From NCBI GenBank assembly GCA_944739405.2, contig OX123183.2:97540729-97604728 (forward strand): 64,000 nt of DNA. Reading direction: 5' to 3'. This DNA is from Euclidia mi. Lineage: Eukaryota; Arthropoda; Insecta; Lepidoptera; Erebidae. This document shows, in pieces, positions 8,781 through 20,627 of the stretch. The position numbers and the translations under genes were made by a program. The notes beneath the pieces were generated by a model that had not been told where the DNA came from, searched no databases, and was given only the letters and a program-made list of their open reading frames with translations. Numbering within the stretch: the first letter of the stretch is position 1; every line of letters begins with the position of its first letter.

Positions 8781-10862
8781 TTATTCTTTGTAATTAATCA
8801 ACTTTAAATCTTTGATGTGCCATTCTCCTAAAGGTTTACCGGCCATGTCGTTAAGCTTGTATACTAGGGGTGACTTTTTTGAGGCAATCTTACATTTAAT
8901 AAATTTAGGCGCCAATTTCTTGCTAAAGTATTTATCCTTGTCACTAAGTAGAAACGTTCTGCGCCAAACTATATCACCGACATTGAATTCTGCCGGTTTA
9001 CGGCGAAGATTATAAGATGAACAATTTCGTTGGTGGGCCGACAACAGAGCTGAATGTACCTTCTCGAAAATAGAGGATAAGCAGCCTAAAGTTTTGGCAT
9101 AGCCGTCCCGTGGTTCGAGCACCATATTGGAATTAAATTCCTTGTCAATATACTGAGAACCACATGTTATGACCTCCCTACCAAAAACAAGGAAATTAGG
9201 AGAATAACCAGTAACCTCACTAACTGCGCAGTTAAGGGCGAACTGAACCTTAGTGATTAAAGTGTCCCAGATTCGATGATCAGATTCTATGAAAGTTGAA
9301 ATAGCTGTAATAATGGTTTTGTTGTAGCGTTCAACTGAGTTAACGTGGGGAGTATACAACGGTGTAAAATGCAAATTTGGAATTTTATATTTTGACAACA
9401 TACTTTTAAAGGTTGCGCTAATAAATTGTTTACCGTTATCCAAAACGATAGTAGATGGAATTCCATGCACCAAAAATACACTTTCCTCGAGAATTTTTGT
9501 TATCACTTCTGCAGTTGCCCGTTTAATGGGGAAAAGCAAACAATATTTAGAGAAACAACAACTGACCACAAATATAAAAGTGTTTTGTTTTCTGCTGGGG
9601 GGCAATGGACCGATCAAATCAATACTAATCGTCTGAAAGGGCTTTTGACATGATTTGGGTTTTCCCATTAGACCTAAATTTGGGTGGTTTTGGTGTTTAT
9701 GGGTGATACAAGGTTCACATGAACTGACGAACTTGACAACATCGGAGTACATACCAGGCCAAAAGTAATTAAGTGCAAGACGTTTGTATGTCTTAAAGAT
9801 ACCCAGATGTCCAGCAGTGGGCGAAGAATGATTCTCCCTTAGAATGTCAATTCTTTGGTCAGACGGAATAACCTCTTTCCATTGAAATTCTCTAGTGAGA
9901 GGGTTTAATGTTTTTTTAAAACAATACAATTTATTGTTTATTACTTGATAGTTAACAAAGGAAGTCGGAGAACTTAAACAGCCTTTATAGATATTTAAAT
10001 ACCAAGGATCATTAGTAGAAACTGGTAAATTCTGATTAGAATTAATATCTATATTTATATCATTAGCAATAGCAGAAACGGGTAAAGAGCGAGACAGAAA
10101 ATCAGGTAAAACGTTATCGGAACCCCGACGATGACGTATTTCGAAATTATAGGAAGATAAGCGAACTCCCCATCTGGCTAACCGGCCAGTAGGGTTATTT
10201 AAGGTCAAGAACCATTTCAAAGCAGCGTGATCAGTGTAAACAATAAACTTTTTACCATTTTCAACATAACAACGCCAGTGTTCTATAGCAGATAGAACAG
10301 CCAGGGCCTCTCGCTCTGTGGCACTGTAATTTTTTTCTTGCTTACTGAGTGATTTGCTATAGTACGCTATGACTCTTTCCTCACCATTTAACCTTTGACA
10401 GAGGATCGCGCCAAGACCAAAATCGCTAGCATCTGAGTGTATTTCAAACGGTTGCGAGTAGTCAGGACAAGCCAACACCGAGGAGGAAATCAAACAATTC
10501 TTTAGGTTATTAAACGCCTCATTAGCCTCTGTCATCCAGCAGAATGGAGGTGCGTTTTTACTTTGAGATGTTAACTTATTTAAGGGTGCAGCAATAGAGC
10601 TAAAATTCGGTATAAAACGCCTGTACCACGAGGCTGCGCCTAAAAATCGACGTACTTCTTTTCTATTAGAAGGAGTGGGATAATTTTTCATTGAATTAAC
10701 TTTATCCGGATCGGGATGTAATCCACTAGAGTCGACAACATAGCCTAAATATTTTAGTTTATCTCTAAAAAATTGACATTTTTCGAGATTAATTGTTAAA
10801 TTAGCGCTTTTTAGTTTATCAAGAATGCGTAATAAAAGAGTAATATGCTCGCTGAAGCTGGT
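8781..10862 (-). CDS. pol: Gypsy pol fragment: RT end, RNase H, integrase
   Basis: The frame is open with no internal stop. The first ATG in frame is at 10691, but family coding sequence continues upstream to about 10862 (reading ITSFSEHI, then ANLTINLEKCQFF and LKYLGYVVD), so that ATG is not the true start. Residues below count from 10691. RNase H: HSDASDFGLGAIL (D87), ATEREAL (E128), YTDHAALKWF (D154) and GSDNVLPDFLSR (D192). Integrase zinc finger: H288, H295, C325, C328. Integrase core: SIDLIGPLP (D358), VLDNGKQF (D418), NSVERYNK (E454), a clean D,D35E spacing. The C-terminal region ends in LGEWHIKDLKLI. No chromodomain and no env follow. The upstream RT active site, protease and gag are absent because the frame abuts the inverted LTR piece. 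Catalytic residues look intact, so the inactivation is structural and recent. Confidence 0.93.
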   Translation of the reverse strand, partial: TSFSEHITLLLRILDKLKSANLTINLEKCQFFRDKLKYLGYVVDSSGLHPDPDKVNSMKNYPTPSNRKEVRRFLGAASWYRRFIPNFSSIAAPLNKLTSQSKNAPPFCWMTEANEAFNNLKNCLISSSVLACPDYSQPFEIHSDASDFGLGAILCQRLNGEERVIAYYSKSLSKQEKNYSATEREALAVLSAIEHWRCYVENGKKFIVYTDHAALKWFLTLNNPTGRLARWGVRLSSYNFEIRHRRGSDNVLPDFLSRSLPVSAIANDINIDINSNQNLPVSTNDPWYLNIYKGCLSSPTSFVNYQVINNKLYCFKKTLNPLTREFQWKEVIPSDQRIDILRENHSSPTAGHLGIFKTYKRLALNYFWPGMYSDVVKFVSSCEPCITHKHQNHPNLGLMGKPKSCQKPFQTISIDLIGPLPPSRKQNTFIFVVSCCFSKYCLLFPIKRATAEVITKILEESVFLVHGIPSTIVLDNGKQFISATFKSMLSKYKIPNLHFTPLYTPHVNSVERYNKTIITAISTFIESDHRIWDTLITKVQFALNCAVSEVTGYSPNFLVFGREVITCGSQYIDKEFNSNMVLEPRDGYAKTLGCLSSIFEKVHSALLSAHQRNCSSYNLRRKPAEFNVGDIVWRRTFLLSDKDKYFSKKLAPKFIKCKIASKKSPLVYKLNDMAGKPLGEWHIKDLKLINYKE

Positions 10863-10987
10863 GATATTTTTATTTATTTCCCGTAAGACAACCTAAACAT
10901 CTCTTTTTATTGCTCGGCGAGTGATCGATCCCGGCTATCCCGTGAAAATCGATCACCAGTGCGACATTGGCGCCCAACGCTCGCAAC
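10859..10987 (+). repeat. Inverted U5/R segment with primer-binding site
   Basis: Bases 10859-10966 are the reverse complement of 7331-7224 with a single mismatch, so this is LTR 3' sequence in the wrong orientation for the element. It is followed by one T and TGGCGCCCAACG (10968-10979), which matches the 3' end of insect tRNA-Lys as I recall it (CGTTGGGCGCCA). LTR end plus PBS is the normal order at a 5' end, but here it points away from pol. The segment is trapped between 31 bp of correct LTR start and the middle of RT. Confidence 0.9.
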
Positions 10988-11018
10988 GGGCTCGCAAGCG
11001 CGGAGGCACGACGTCACA
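10988..11018 (-). repeat. Remnant start of the 5' LTR (31 bp)
   Basis: Identical to 7585-7615. It ends in GACGTCACA followed by the ACTG target duplication, so it is the real right-hand terminus made by integrase. Confidence 0.9.
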
Positions 11019-11245
11019 ACTGGTTAGTACGAATTTGAACAAATAACTAGTTTATTTTGTGTCCTTGTTTTGACTTTTCGTGGTGTGTTTTCTTAATAGT
11101 TATGACGTCATTTTTTGCTATTTTCTGGCCAAACTTTCGATTTCGTACTATTGTATTCAAATAGTAAAGCTGGGCAACACTGCCATGCGTTCGAAAAGAG
11201 CATGATTATTTTTAAGACAGAAGAAAACTGCTAACCTGAGGTAGT

Positions 11246-11575
11246 AATTTAGCGATTTTAATCGCTACTTTACCATCTTATTTTTGTTGTTAGCTGACAT
11301 TGGCTGCTAATTAATGGCTAGATCAAGCATTGTTAAGGCGTTTTTTTTGCATATGGAGAATTCAACCAAGTACATATTGCATCAATGACCTATAAAGCCT
11401 TTATTTCAACATTTAGCGATTTTTAATCGCTACTTTACTACCTTACTTTTGTTGTTAGCTGACATTGGCTGCTAATAAATGGCTAGATCAAACATTATTA
11501 AGCCGTATTTTTTTGCATGTGGAGAATTCAACCAAGCACATATTGCATCAATGACCTATAAAGCCTTTATTTCAA
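11246..11575. repeat. Tandem duplication, two 165-bp units
   Basis: Unit 1 (11246-11410) and unit 2 (11411-11575) both run from ATTTAGCGATTTT through GTTAGCTGACATTGGCTGCT, GGAGAATTCAACCAAG and ATTGCATCAATGACC to TTATTTCAAC. They differ at a handful of sites. It is a simple local duplication with no coding content. Each unit begins with a small inverted motif (AGCGATTTTAATCGCT). Confidence 0.9.
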
Positions 11576-12269
11576 CATATTTAATCTTCTAAAATTACGG
11601 GCAAAACATTTTTGAAATATTTCACGGATTTTTGTTTCAGTACCTACGTTCAGGTGATATCAAAAGTTGCAACAAAGGGCCGGCGAAAAAATCCCATTGT
11701 TATCGAGGGTATAATTTATTAGGGGCCCTGGCTCACTGGGACCTTTTTTTATATATCATCGCATTATCCCCACTCGGAGAGTTACAACTTCTTAAAGGAA
11801 ATCAGGGGAAATTAATTTAAGCGTTTAAAACTGTCCTAAACACCGGGTCTGACTTTATGTGCACTTTGATAAATGTCGCTTGTTATTCATTATCTTATGA
11901 AAAAATGCTCTGCGAACGAAGTTTGATTGTCAAGTCTTTCTTGTATGGTTTATAAATAGGGAAAATATTTTAGGGTTCCGTGTCTGATGGGTACTAACGG
12001 TCTTTTACTACTTTCGACCAGGAAGTGCTAAGCGATGATACGGCTGAAAATGTAGCACGCTTTCTTAAAAAGTATCCTTTACCCGGGTTTGAAATTGAAA
12101 AAACCTTTGAAATCATCCAGTAGGTATGTATCCATTCCGCATCTTAGCAATACAGATAATTGAAGAGGACGATGTCCATCGGTCTGTATCTCATGATTCG
12201 GTCTGTATCTTATGAAACATAGAATGAAAATTGAAATTTTGCAAGTGTGTGATGCGCACTCAGCTACTC
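11576..12269. other. Noncoding stretch
   Basis: Short open stretches without domain features. Nothing recognised. Confidence 0.5.
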
Positions 12270-12339
12270 AGCGTTGTATTGTGGACACTACCACAATGCA
12301 ACAATAATTGTATTGTGGTCGTGTCCACAATACAACGCT
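12270..12339. repeat. Hairpin with perfect 19-bp outer arms and inner arms
   Basis: AGCGTTGTATTGTGGACAC (12270-12288) is the exact complement of 12321-12339. Inside, ACCACAATGCAA pairs with TTGTATTGTGGT with one mismatch. The whole 70 bp folds into one long stem with a small loop. The arms themselves repeat the TTGTATTGTGG motif, so it may have grown by repeated snap-back copying. Confidence 0.85.
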
Positions 12340-13555
12340 GGTATTAATACATAGTCTGATATCTTGTAGTATGGTGTGCGTAACTATCGCATGCGACTCC
12401 GATTCGTTCTTGACTGATTTTTTAAATTTTTATACTGACTGCTTCGATGGTCACACATCAAGAGGTTCGATTTGGGGTTGCTGGCCATTTTTGTGTGATC
12501 TTTCTATTTTTAAAAGCAGCACGAGATCTGAAAAGATTGCGTTAGACTTCAATAAATTTACTTTCTGTTATAATAAATATGCTTTAAGGGATATTTAGTT
12601 TCCTTATAATTATAAATTAGAAGCATATTAATAATTGTGCCTCAGCATTATTTATAAAGAAATTACTGATGCACGCTTTTATGCCGAGATTCAACTTATC
12701 AGTCACTGAGCGTCGAAAATCAAACTTGAATTCTTTTTATTACATTTTCTTCTTTACATTTTCGTTATTTTCCTTGCTTAGTAGTAAATGACAATCGGTC
12801 CATACAGTGTGACTAACACCAGGCAAACAAAATATGAGTAATTAAAAAACGTACCTACTTCTCGTGTGCCAACCGTCCTGCATGTCGTCATCTAAACAAA
12901 TAAAAAACAATTTTAAAACAAGAACCCAAACAACGAAACTAGGGTGGCCACCCTGTTCATCCGTATTCGATTAAAACGTGTCCCTAATATTTTTATCTCG
13001 TCACATAAATACGCGGTAATGAGCGTCCCCAAATTCTCCACCGTTTGTTATAAATTTATTCAAGTCTGGCCATCCATTCGAGTGTGCATAATTTTGATAC
13101 AAAAATAATCTACCTTCGGATAATATTAAACCCCTATTAATTCAACCGCAAATATATTAATGCTAAGCTTTTAGTAGCACACATATCGAACGTTGCGTGC
13201 GCCCGTTCTAGCTCCCGGGAAACTGGCTGTTTTTCTTCTTGCGATTTCCTATTGCATGTGAAAGGAAATTGTGATGTTTTGTGGTTGAGTTCCTTTGTTA
13301 ATCCATTGCAAAAATAAAATACTGAATGAGTTTAGTATTTCAGGATGCTATTACCCGATTTATATACTTAATACATTCCCTATAACCTTTTAATTGCGAG
13401 TCCCTTTAGTATGGGACAAATATTGAAATATCTTCACACATCGAGATTGAGATCGAACTCGTAATATTCAGTGTAATGGAGTGTCGACATGACCACTTAA
13501 AACATACCCATCTGGAATACAGTTTTTATTTATGTTTTATTTTATTTATTTTTTT
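12340..13555. other. Noncoding stretch
   Basis: AT-rich. A 96-codon open stretch at 12308-12598 starts inside the hairpin and shows no domain. A GC-richer patch near 13190-13260 is unassigned. Confidence 0.45.
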
Positions 13556-13812
13556 ATTTATAGACTCACGCCTGTATCCCGAAGGGGTAGGCAGAGGTGT
13601 AATATTACACCTACATTTCGCCATGATTTTTTTAGGTCCCACCTAATAGGGGGCGAGCCTATTGCCGTACTGGGCACTTAACCAGACTCCAAGCTGCTAC
13701 TGAGAATTACCTAACGGAAAAACCCAATAACACTTTGCCCGACCCGGGAAGCGAACCCGAGACCTCCCATTCCAACGTGCACATTTATGCCGCGAGACCA
13801 ACGAGGCAGTCT
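13556..13812 (-). mobile_element. tRNA-derived SINE, full length
   Basis: On the minus strand the head reads GCCTCGTTGGTCTCGCGGC (A-box region), then GTCTCGGGTTCGCTTCCCGG (B box), a body with GGGTTTTTCCGTTAGG and GGCTCGCCCCCTATTAGGTG, and a 3' tail CTCTGCCTACCCC...GGCGTGAGTCTATAAATAAA. TTATTTAT on both sides is a plausible target duplication. A close relative is at 49467-49715 and a 3' fragment at 43421-43508. Confidence 0.88.
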
Positions 13813-16800
13813 TATTTATGTAGTTCACTATCATATTACTCGATTTCTATTTTTAAATACTGCCAAATAGTAGGAGGCAGGAAGTCTCTATTCATCCTTA
13901 TTAAGTATTTTCTTATGATTATTTATATTCCGCTACAACTTTGGTAAACATCTCTCAGAGTTCTGCGCTCAGGTACCTACTTATTTGCAAATCTTACCGT
14001 TATGTTAATATTCTTATTTTATAAAAATCTTTACAGTTGGCACTTTTGCAAACGGTGGGGGTCACTAATGGAAGCGTGGGTTGATAGCGGCTGAGCAGTC
14101 CTGATTTATAACCCGCTGGTTACTCGACCTGAATAATATAACCAAGAATTTATGATCTCTGAAAATTCAACCGAATATACCGTTCCAGACTTTGTTTTCT
14201 TTCCACTCACTTCTGTTGTTCACTGTATGCCATCTCGTTATTATTTTTCATTCGCCGTTTTTGCGGTTATTTGCAGCTGTTACGTCAACAACTGACTGTG
14301 GATCACATGTCAACAGTAAAACAAACTCGAAAAAAATCGATCCTCGCTGAAACAAAACACAATGCTGTAAACCATTGTTCGCATTCAAAACATTGACAAA
14401 TTCTAGTTCAACAAAGCTAATATAGACATTCGACATTGTAATGTTTTTGGAAAGTTTCACTAACAAAACCAATCAACACGTCTAGTCACTATTTGCTCAA
14501 AAGAAGTCTCAATTGTCGTTTCAAACTTAAACATTGGAAGCGTATTGTTTACGCCGGTGCCAATCAACAGGCCCGCTAACAAAACCAATCAACTTGGTCT
14601 CGCCTCTATTTGCTTAAAAGAGTGCTACTTTTTCCTTTTAGTTTTTCATTGTCGCTGCGACCCTATCGTCCGTCACCCGCTCCACGGATATATTTGATTA
14701 AAAAATAACGTCGTCAGAAAGCGGCAGTGTGTGTTGCCGGATACGTTGGACATAAAAGGAGTAAAACGTTCTTGCGTGCAGCGGCTTAGCCGTCATTGTC
14801 ACGTTTCACGCCGAACGCCCGCCGGTCACCGTTTGTGTTTTGTAGTTCCACTATCTGCGAAACCGAAAGGCGATTTAAAACTGGGAAATAAAGCCTATTT
14901 TAAACCATTTTGTCATTTCTTTTAGCGGTCTCCGTGAATGCTAAGTACCTCAATTTGGACATCTCAGTCCTTTTCATGCGTTTCCATTCTGTGTGCTGGA
15001 CTCGTGTTTTATTAAATGTCCAGTTTTTTAGTTCGTTACCGGGGCGTCCGACAATAGCCCGCCAGATAGTGGTCCCAAGAACAATAGGAAACGATTAGTC
15101 CCGTGCATACAACGCAGTGCTTCTGTTGTCCTTTTAATTGGTTTCCTATTCAAGGGGTCATGTGAGCCTATGTCTATGTTTTACAAAAAGCAATATCATT
15201 TTAAATCAATAAAAAGTAGAGCTCATATGAAAATAAAAAGTGTCTATCCATATCGGATGATTTCCGTACCAGAAATGTTTTGTTTCCCCATTATGTTCAG
15301 TGGGTGAAAAACAAATAAATAACAACATGTAATTGTTCGTTAAGGTATGGGCAGACAATTAAAAGGAGTTCCCCGGGGATTTATGTGTTTACGTCTAGAG
15401 CCTGGGGTCGGAACTTCTGCTTCGATGTATTTGCGATTACCCTCGGATTTTTCCGTGATTGGCATATTACTACTTCTTAGGCTATTATTTAAGCTCAGGA
15501 GAGCTCTGTAAATTTGTTATCTTGAAGCATTTTAACTTTACAAATTCATCTTTAACTAATATTTTTTTTAATATATTGACTAAAATAATTTAAAGTAACC
15601 ATATTTAGTAGTTAAATTATTGAAAAACTACACCTAATAAATACACCTTATATATAATCAATCTATTTAAGTTAGGTACTGAATTAAAATAGCATATTTT
15701 ATTATTTTGTAGCCTGCTTTCTAAAATAACATCACTCCCAAGAATTGCCAACTTATTTTTCTGAAAGTTAAATATAATACCGATAGCATTAAGATAACGG
15801 GGGAATAAGACAAAGTTTGTATTTATTACGATTTATAGTTGCAAGTTTTAGTTTGATTTTATAATGAAATCTTAAGAACGGGTTGTGAGGGGAGCTTTCT
15901 CGCTATTCGTATAAATGCACAACTTTTAAATGGCGGGAATGGGGGCGCTTTACGATAACGATCATCATAAAATATGGAAGTTTGTTACACGGTTACACTA
16001 AACGTTTTATTGTAAACATCTACGGGTTATTGTTTTTATATGATAGGATAAAGCAGTTTGCAAAAGATGCTGATGGAATCATATTTACTTTTTATTTTTA
16101 TTTGCATTGGGTTGTAGACATTTTTATTGTCAAATTCTATACCTACGAATTAATTTAAGATGCCATTATTCCTGATGACATATAATTATTATGTACCCTT
16201 GTATTAAATCAAATTACATTACTGACCTGTCTTAATATGGAAACAATAAATTAAACTTAAATGGTCCGAAAATCCAGAGCTCTAATCGAACTTCTATAGA
16301 TACCTACAACAATCCTTTATAACACTGAGACTAGACCAATTCAATTAACCCATAAATTTTATATTAACGACTATCAAGTTTGGTCAATTAATGTAACGGA
16401 AAAAGCCTCTTTCTAATAAAATTTCTCTAAATTACATCTATCGTATGACTTTCTGAAAATTCTCTAAAAGACATTTTTTATCGTATGACTTTCTGAAAAT
16501 CAGACTAGAGTCACTTTGAACTAAAATCCAACTAGATGCTACCTCAATAATATAAAATACGTAGCATTTTTATCTCTATAAATCATTTCAATCTCCTCAT
16601 AATCACAGAACAACAAATAATTTTAAAGCTATTACTCGCTATTACGCGTCAGGCCGCGGCAGACGCGCCATGAACATTTTGTTATCGGCCAAACAAAAGT
16701 GCTGGCGGTTTTCTTAAACTGTAATAGAGAAAGTTTAGATATCCGAGTTTTATCTCCGCACTCGCCCTCCAGGATCAATTAAAAGTCGGATGAAACGCCG

Positions 16801-17538
16801 CATTTGACAATTATTGTTGCAATAAGAACGCTAAAACAACGCAACTGCGAATACTTTGACAAAGTAATTAAATTTGCAAAATTCTATCGTTTTATTTAAC
16901 ATATTATCACGTTTGTGTATCTCTGAAGGGTTGGGTAGTATGCAGGCTTCACATCAGCTGTATCTTTAAAATGTGGCAAATATGATAAATATGGTATGTA
17001 ATCATATGGTATGATTGGTACTTTATACGGTATTTTACTAAAACTGAAAATACCACCTATAAATAATTATGATTGCTAAGTTTTCTGCAGTATCTTTAGT
17101 TAGTTTATGGCCATAAAAGTTCATTTTACAAGTGTTTTCGATAGCATAGTTATTAATAATTATGGCGAGTATACCCTTAAAAACTTTAACGTCTCCTTTG
17201 AGATCGGATTGATGGCAGTTATAATGACACTTTTAATTATTTTAATCGTTGTTCGCAAACAAAAGTCGTTAATTCATTAAAAAGAAGTAATTATGGTCGT
17301 AAGTTTCTCATTATTCTTTCTTGATAAACCAACGCGACATTTTAAAATAAAGGGATACTTATTCTACTGAACCTGGCACCCTAATGGGTTGCTAAGTGAA
17401 AAGTATTTCTAGAGTATTTTCAAAGATATAGGAAAGACATAGCAAACTATACGATTGGCTGCTTAAACATATTACAATTCAAGAATTTAACGATGCATCC
17501 TTTCCACATCAAATATTCATAATGAACTACTGCGACTA
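13813..17538. other. Long noncoding stretch
   Basis: No gene recognised. Two direct repeats of about 43 bp begin TAACAAAACCAATCAAC at 14461 and 14578. GC-richer islands at 14640-14900, 15010-15110 and 16640-16860 stand out from the AT-rich background and could be regulatory or old exons. The 74- and 64-codon open stretches here lack domain features. CGTATGACTTTCTGAAAAT is repeated directly near 16443 and 16482. Confidence 0.4.
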
Positions 17539-17540
17539 CG

Positions 17541-17768
17541 ACTGCACGGTTGGCGTAGTGGTTTAAGCGGCCGCCTCACTGCTTGACACCACGCCGAGTG
17601 TTGTGGGTTCGATCCCCACACGAGGCAACACTTTGTGTGATCTATAAATTGTTGTTTCGAGTCTGAGTGTTCATTGTGTCCGTTCGTTGTATGTTTGTAA
17701 AGTCCCCCGCGACACAGGATTTATTCCTAGTGCGGGAGTTGTCTTTTTAAACAATAAACAACAACAAT
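17541..17768 (+). mobile_element. tRNA-derived SINE, second family
   Basis: The A box is TGGCGTAGTGGTTTAAGC from 17551 and the B box GTGGGTTCGATCCCCAC around 17603-17619, in a head of about 80 bp. The body contains GAGTCTGAGTGTTCATTGTG and GTGCGGGAGTTGTCTTTTTA, and the tail is AAACAATAAACAACAACAAT. The boxes match pol III consensus closely. I cannot name the published family from sequence alone. Confidence 0.88.
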
Positions 17769-18284
17769 ATTAGTGTCTGTAGTGGTCCAAATTTATAAGT
17801 GAATACTCCATTGCTTCAAAATTTATTTAAAACAAATTTTAGATTGCCCGTTATATACATTAAATACAGTTTTTGTACCTAGTCACTTTTTTTTAAATAA
17901 ACTAAAAAAATATTTTTATAAACTTCTAAGACCTCGCTTACTAAAATGCGAACATTTTCAGGGAAAAATTCTTCACTTCTACAATAGAGTCCGATTTAAC
18001 AAACTTATATCATGAAAAAAGGCGTCAATTTGTACCAGAAGTTTTTGGCTAGACGCCAGACCGTGTTTGAAACTTTGACACCTAAACATCTCATTACGTT
18101 GGTACTTCACTCTGATTCAAAGATATGTATGAAGAACGAACGAAATAACAAGTTAGACAAGTAGTGGAAAAACAATGATTTTTCCTTTTTTTGTCTGGGT
18201 TTCTAACATGTAACACTTTATATTTTACATTATACAAGATATAAGTAGTTTTCATTGATTATTCAGTGTGTGTGTAGTCCTCTT
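17769..18284. other. Noncoding stretch
   Basis: AT-rich, no gene or element recognised. Confidence 0.5.
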
Positions 18285-18600
18285 ATCCTTCATTAGGGAC
18301 ATAGGGCTCGCAGAAGAGTCTTCCATTTTTGGCGGTCGTGGGCGGCCGCCTCCAGTTCTTTCCATCCGAGACCAGTTGAAGCAGCCTCCTTTTCAACTGA
18401 GTGCCTCCATGTGGTAAGTGGGCCCCGGCCGTCTCTTGTCATTTGCCCGCTAGCATAGATCTTGCTAGGATAGGTGGTTGTCCGGTCTTCTAAGCGTGTG
18501 TCCAATCCAACGCCATTTTCTTAGGAGGATTTCTTCGTGGACGGGCTTTTGGTCTGTCATTTGCCACAGTCTAGTATTAGAGATGGTTCGTGGTCAGTAA
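18285..18600 (-). pseudogene. RTE-like LINE reverse transcriptase, C-terminal end
   Basis: Minus-strand reading gives LWQMTDQKPVHEEILLRKWR then WIGHTLRRPDNHLS in one frame. After a frameshift it continues as PLTTWRHSVEKEAASTGLGW and KELEAAAHDRQKWKTLLRAL, ending CP before a stop. This order (IGHTLR motif, TWR-x-S-VEKE, A-x-DR-x-x-W, LCP end) is the typical C-terminal tail of RTE-type and related LINE polyproteins. The RT core is missing and the frame is broken, so it is a dead 5'-truncated copy, the usual result of target-primed reverse transcription. Confidence 0.8.
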
Positions 18601-20448
18601 ATGCTAAAAATGCGCCGCAAACATTTGTTTACGAACACTTGTAACCGACTGGTGATACTACTTTTGACGAGCCATGTTTCGCATCCGTATTATTACAGTA
18701 CTTTTATAAAGTTGATTTTATTAATAAATAATTAATTTTCACAATTGTGTCTAAGACTACATAATGCATTATCTAATATTTACAGCATCTATAGTTATTT
18801 CTACACATTTGCCTTTGGTAAGGCAATCGATTATGAGACTAAGAGCAGTTTCAGACTAGCGTTTCATGCGCGCCTATGAAACACTAGTCGTCGTTTATTT
18901 TTGGTTGAGCGCATTTAGGTGCGAACAAGCGCGCCACTTACCACATGACAACTATAATGGCGGCCTGGCGGGTCCGGTTTTCTGAAGTGCGTATGACGAA
19001 ATGACCGTATACTCTAGTTTGATTTCGCCATCACAGCGGATCTCTACATAATATACATGGCTAATCAACTTATATCATGCAATGTAATACTTTGCACTTA
19101 TTACCTTTTAAAATATGTTCAAACTGTACAGGAAGAAAGCAATATTCTTATCTACTCACTGATTTGTTACAGTATCTCTATTCCCACAATATACTTAACA
19201 GAACGAGACAAACACATCTAGTGATCGGTTTGAACGTAAGACGTTTATTTCCCCGGTCGTTAAGTTCTGCAAACGTGTTACGGCAATTCCTTGGCACGTG
19301 CTAAATGGCCAGCCAGCGAACTCCTAGATACTTTGTTATCCTGGTACTTTTACATGCTTAATCGTTCCCCGGGGATAGGAATGTCGCGGCAATTCCGAAT
19401 TAGATGAAAACTAAGGAAAACGTTACAAGCAAGTAAACTAAAGTGGCGTGATTTTATGAAGTCGAAAAGTAAACTAATCATTCAACCTTTCCACTTACCA
19501 TGATAGAAATTAGTTGGGCTACTTTGATTAATTTTAATTGTAATGTAATGATCTTACTCGGCAGTAGGTATACCTAAGTACACACTAATTTAATTGCCAC
19601 TCCTTTAAGTTAACATAATATAACTTTAGCATTCGTTTTGTATTTAAGTTTAGTTACATAATGGATAGAACATAATTTTAGGTAGGTAATGTAAAATATG
19701 GATTGCATAAACATGAAATATAGTTATTTTACATTCGGAACCAAAGTCACTCTGTTCGGCAGTTTCCAGAACCCAACAATAATTAGTTGAAATCAGAAGT
19801 CGTGGTGCAGTGGATCTACAAATCTTAAATACGCACTTGTCAAGCGTTAACTTGGATTTATCTTTGTTTTCCTCGCCTCTCCCAACTTTGCAATCCCTCA
19901 ATGTTTGTACAAGAGCTTACTGGAAACACATTTTATTCCGTATAAGTATTTGTGGTTCCCTCTTCACTTTAAGACAAAGAAAATGGTAAAGAATGATAAA
20001 TTATTGCTTAGATTCTGCAGTAGCGCGATCACCTAGCTTGCGTACTAGTCATTCTGTTGCTAGCCAATAACTACGCGATTTAGACCCGTTATATTGTTGG
20101 CGTAAATTTTAAAGTATTACCTAACTATGCAAATAATGCAGAGACTATATAGCATTAAAATATTTAAATATCTATCATGAACACCTTTTCTCTAAAACTT
20201 CGGAGGATAATGTAAACGGTTCTAACCTGTTAAGTCTTTCGTGAACTACTAAACTAATTTGAGTCTATACCTCTCTTGTTCTCGTTGGTATTGTCAAAAT
20301 CAAAATTAGATTAGGCAACAAACAAGTTCTGTCAACTTTTGTTCCACAACATAATATATTTGGGGATTAACTAAAACAAAACTATGTATTTTTAGGTGAC
20401 ACGTCTCTACAAGGTTGCGCCACAATTAACGCCAAATATATAAGATAA
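18601..20448. other. Noncoding stretch
   Basis: No gene recognised. The GC-richer patch at 18840-19030 contains GCGTTTCATGCGCGCCTATG and may be an old MITE or regulatory DNA. Open stretches at 19077-19304 and 19650-19901 lack features. Confidence 0.4.
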
Positions 20449-20627
20449 CTAGCTGACCCGGCAAACGTTGTTTTGCAATTTTTTTTTTTTTCGTTTTTTT
20501 TTTGAAAAATAGATGTTGGCCGATTCTCATAGATACCGGATAAGCACAAAAAATTTCATCAAAATCGGTCAAGCCGTTTCGGAGGAGTATGGGAACGAAA
20601 ACTGTGACACGAGAATTTTATATAAGA
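20449..20627 (-). mobile_element. Non-autonomous Helitron, 179 bp
   Basis: On the minus strand it begins TCTTATATAAAATTCTCGTG and ends GCAAACGTTTGCCGGG-like hairpin sequence followed by CAGCTAG and host T. Host A precedes the TC end. The interior has TCCGAAACGGCTTGACCGAT, common in moth repeats. Ends and A/T insertion fit Helitrons. Confidence 0.75.

Larger units (their letters stand above)
7224..11018 (-). mobile_element. Ty3/gypsy LTR retrotransposon, internally deleted and 5'-rearranged
   Basis: The outer boundaries are exact. Left end (element 3' end) TGTCGCAC and right end (element 5' end) GACGTCACA are flanked by ACTG at 7220-7223 and 11019-11022, a 4-bp target duplication usual for gypsy integrases. 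In element orientation the LTR begins TGTGACGTC and ends GTGCGACA. Order along the minus strand: 31 bp of 5' LTR start (11018-10988), an inverted PBS plus U5/R piece (10987-10859), pol from the RT palm/thumb through integrase (10862-8781), about 1.1 kb of noncoding DNA including a SINE head, a polypurine tract and a full 3' LTR. Gag, protease, the RT front half and most of the 5' LTR are missing, so this copy cannot replicate on its own. Confidence 0.92.

Noticed and set aside
9426..9653. Plus-strand open frames within the gypsy pol region
   Set aside because: They are shadows of the long minus-strand pol frame.
17541..17620. A genuine tRNA gene
   Set aside because: The A and B boxes are good, but the sequence continues into a body and repetitive tail of a SINE, and the tRNA-like head does not close into a full acceptor stem.
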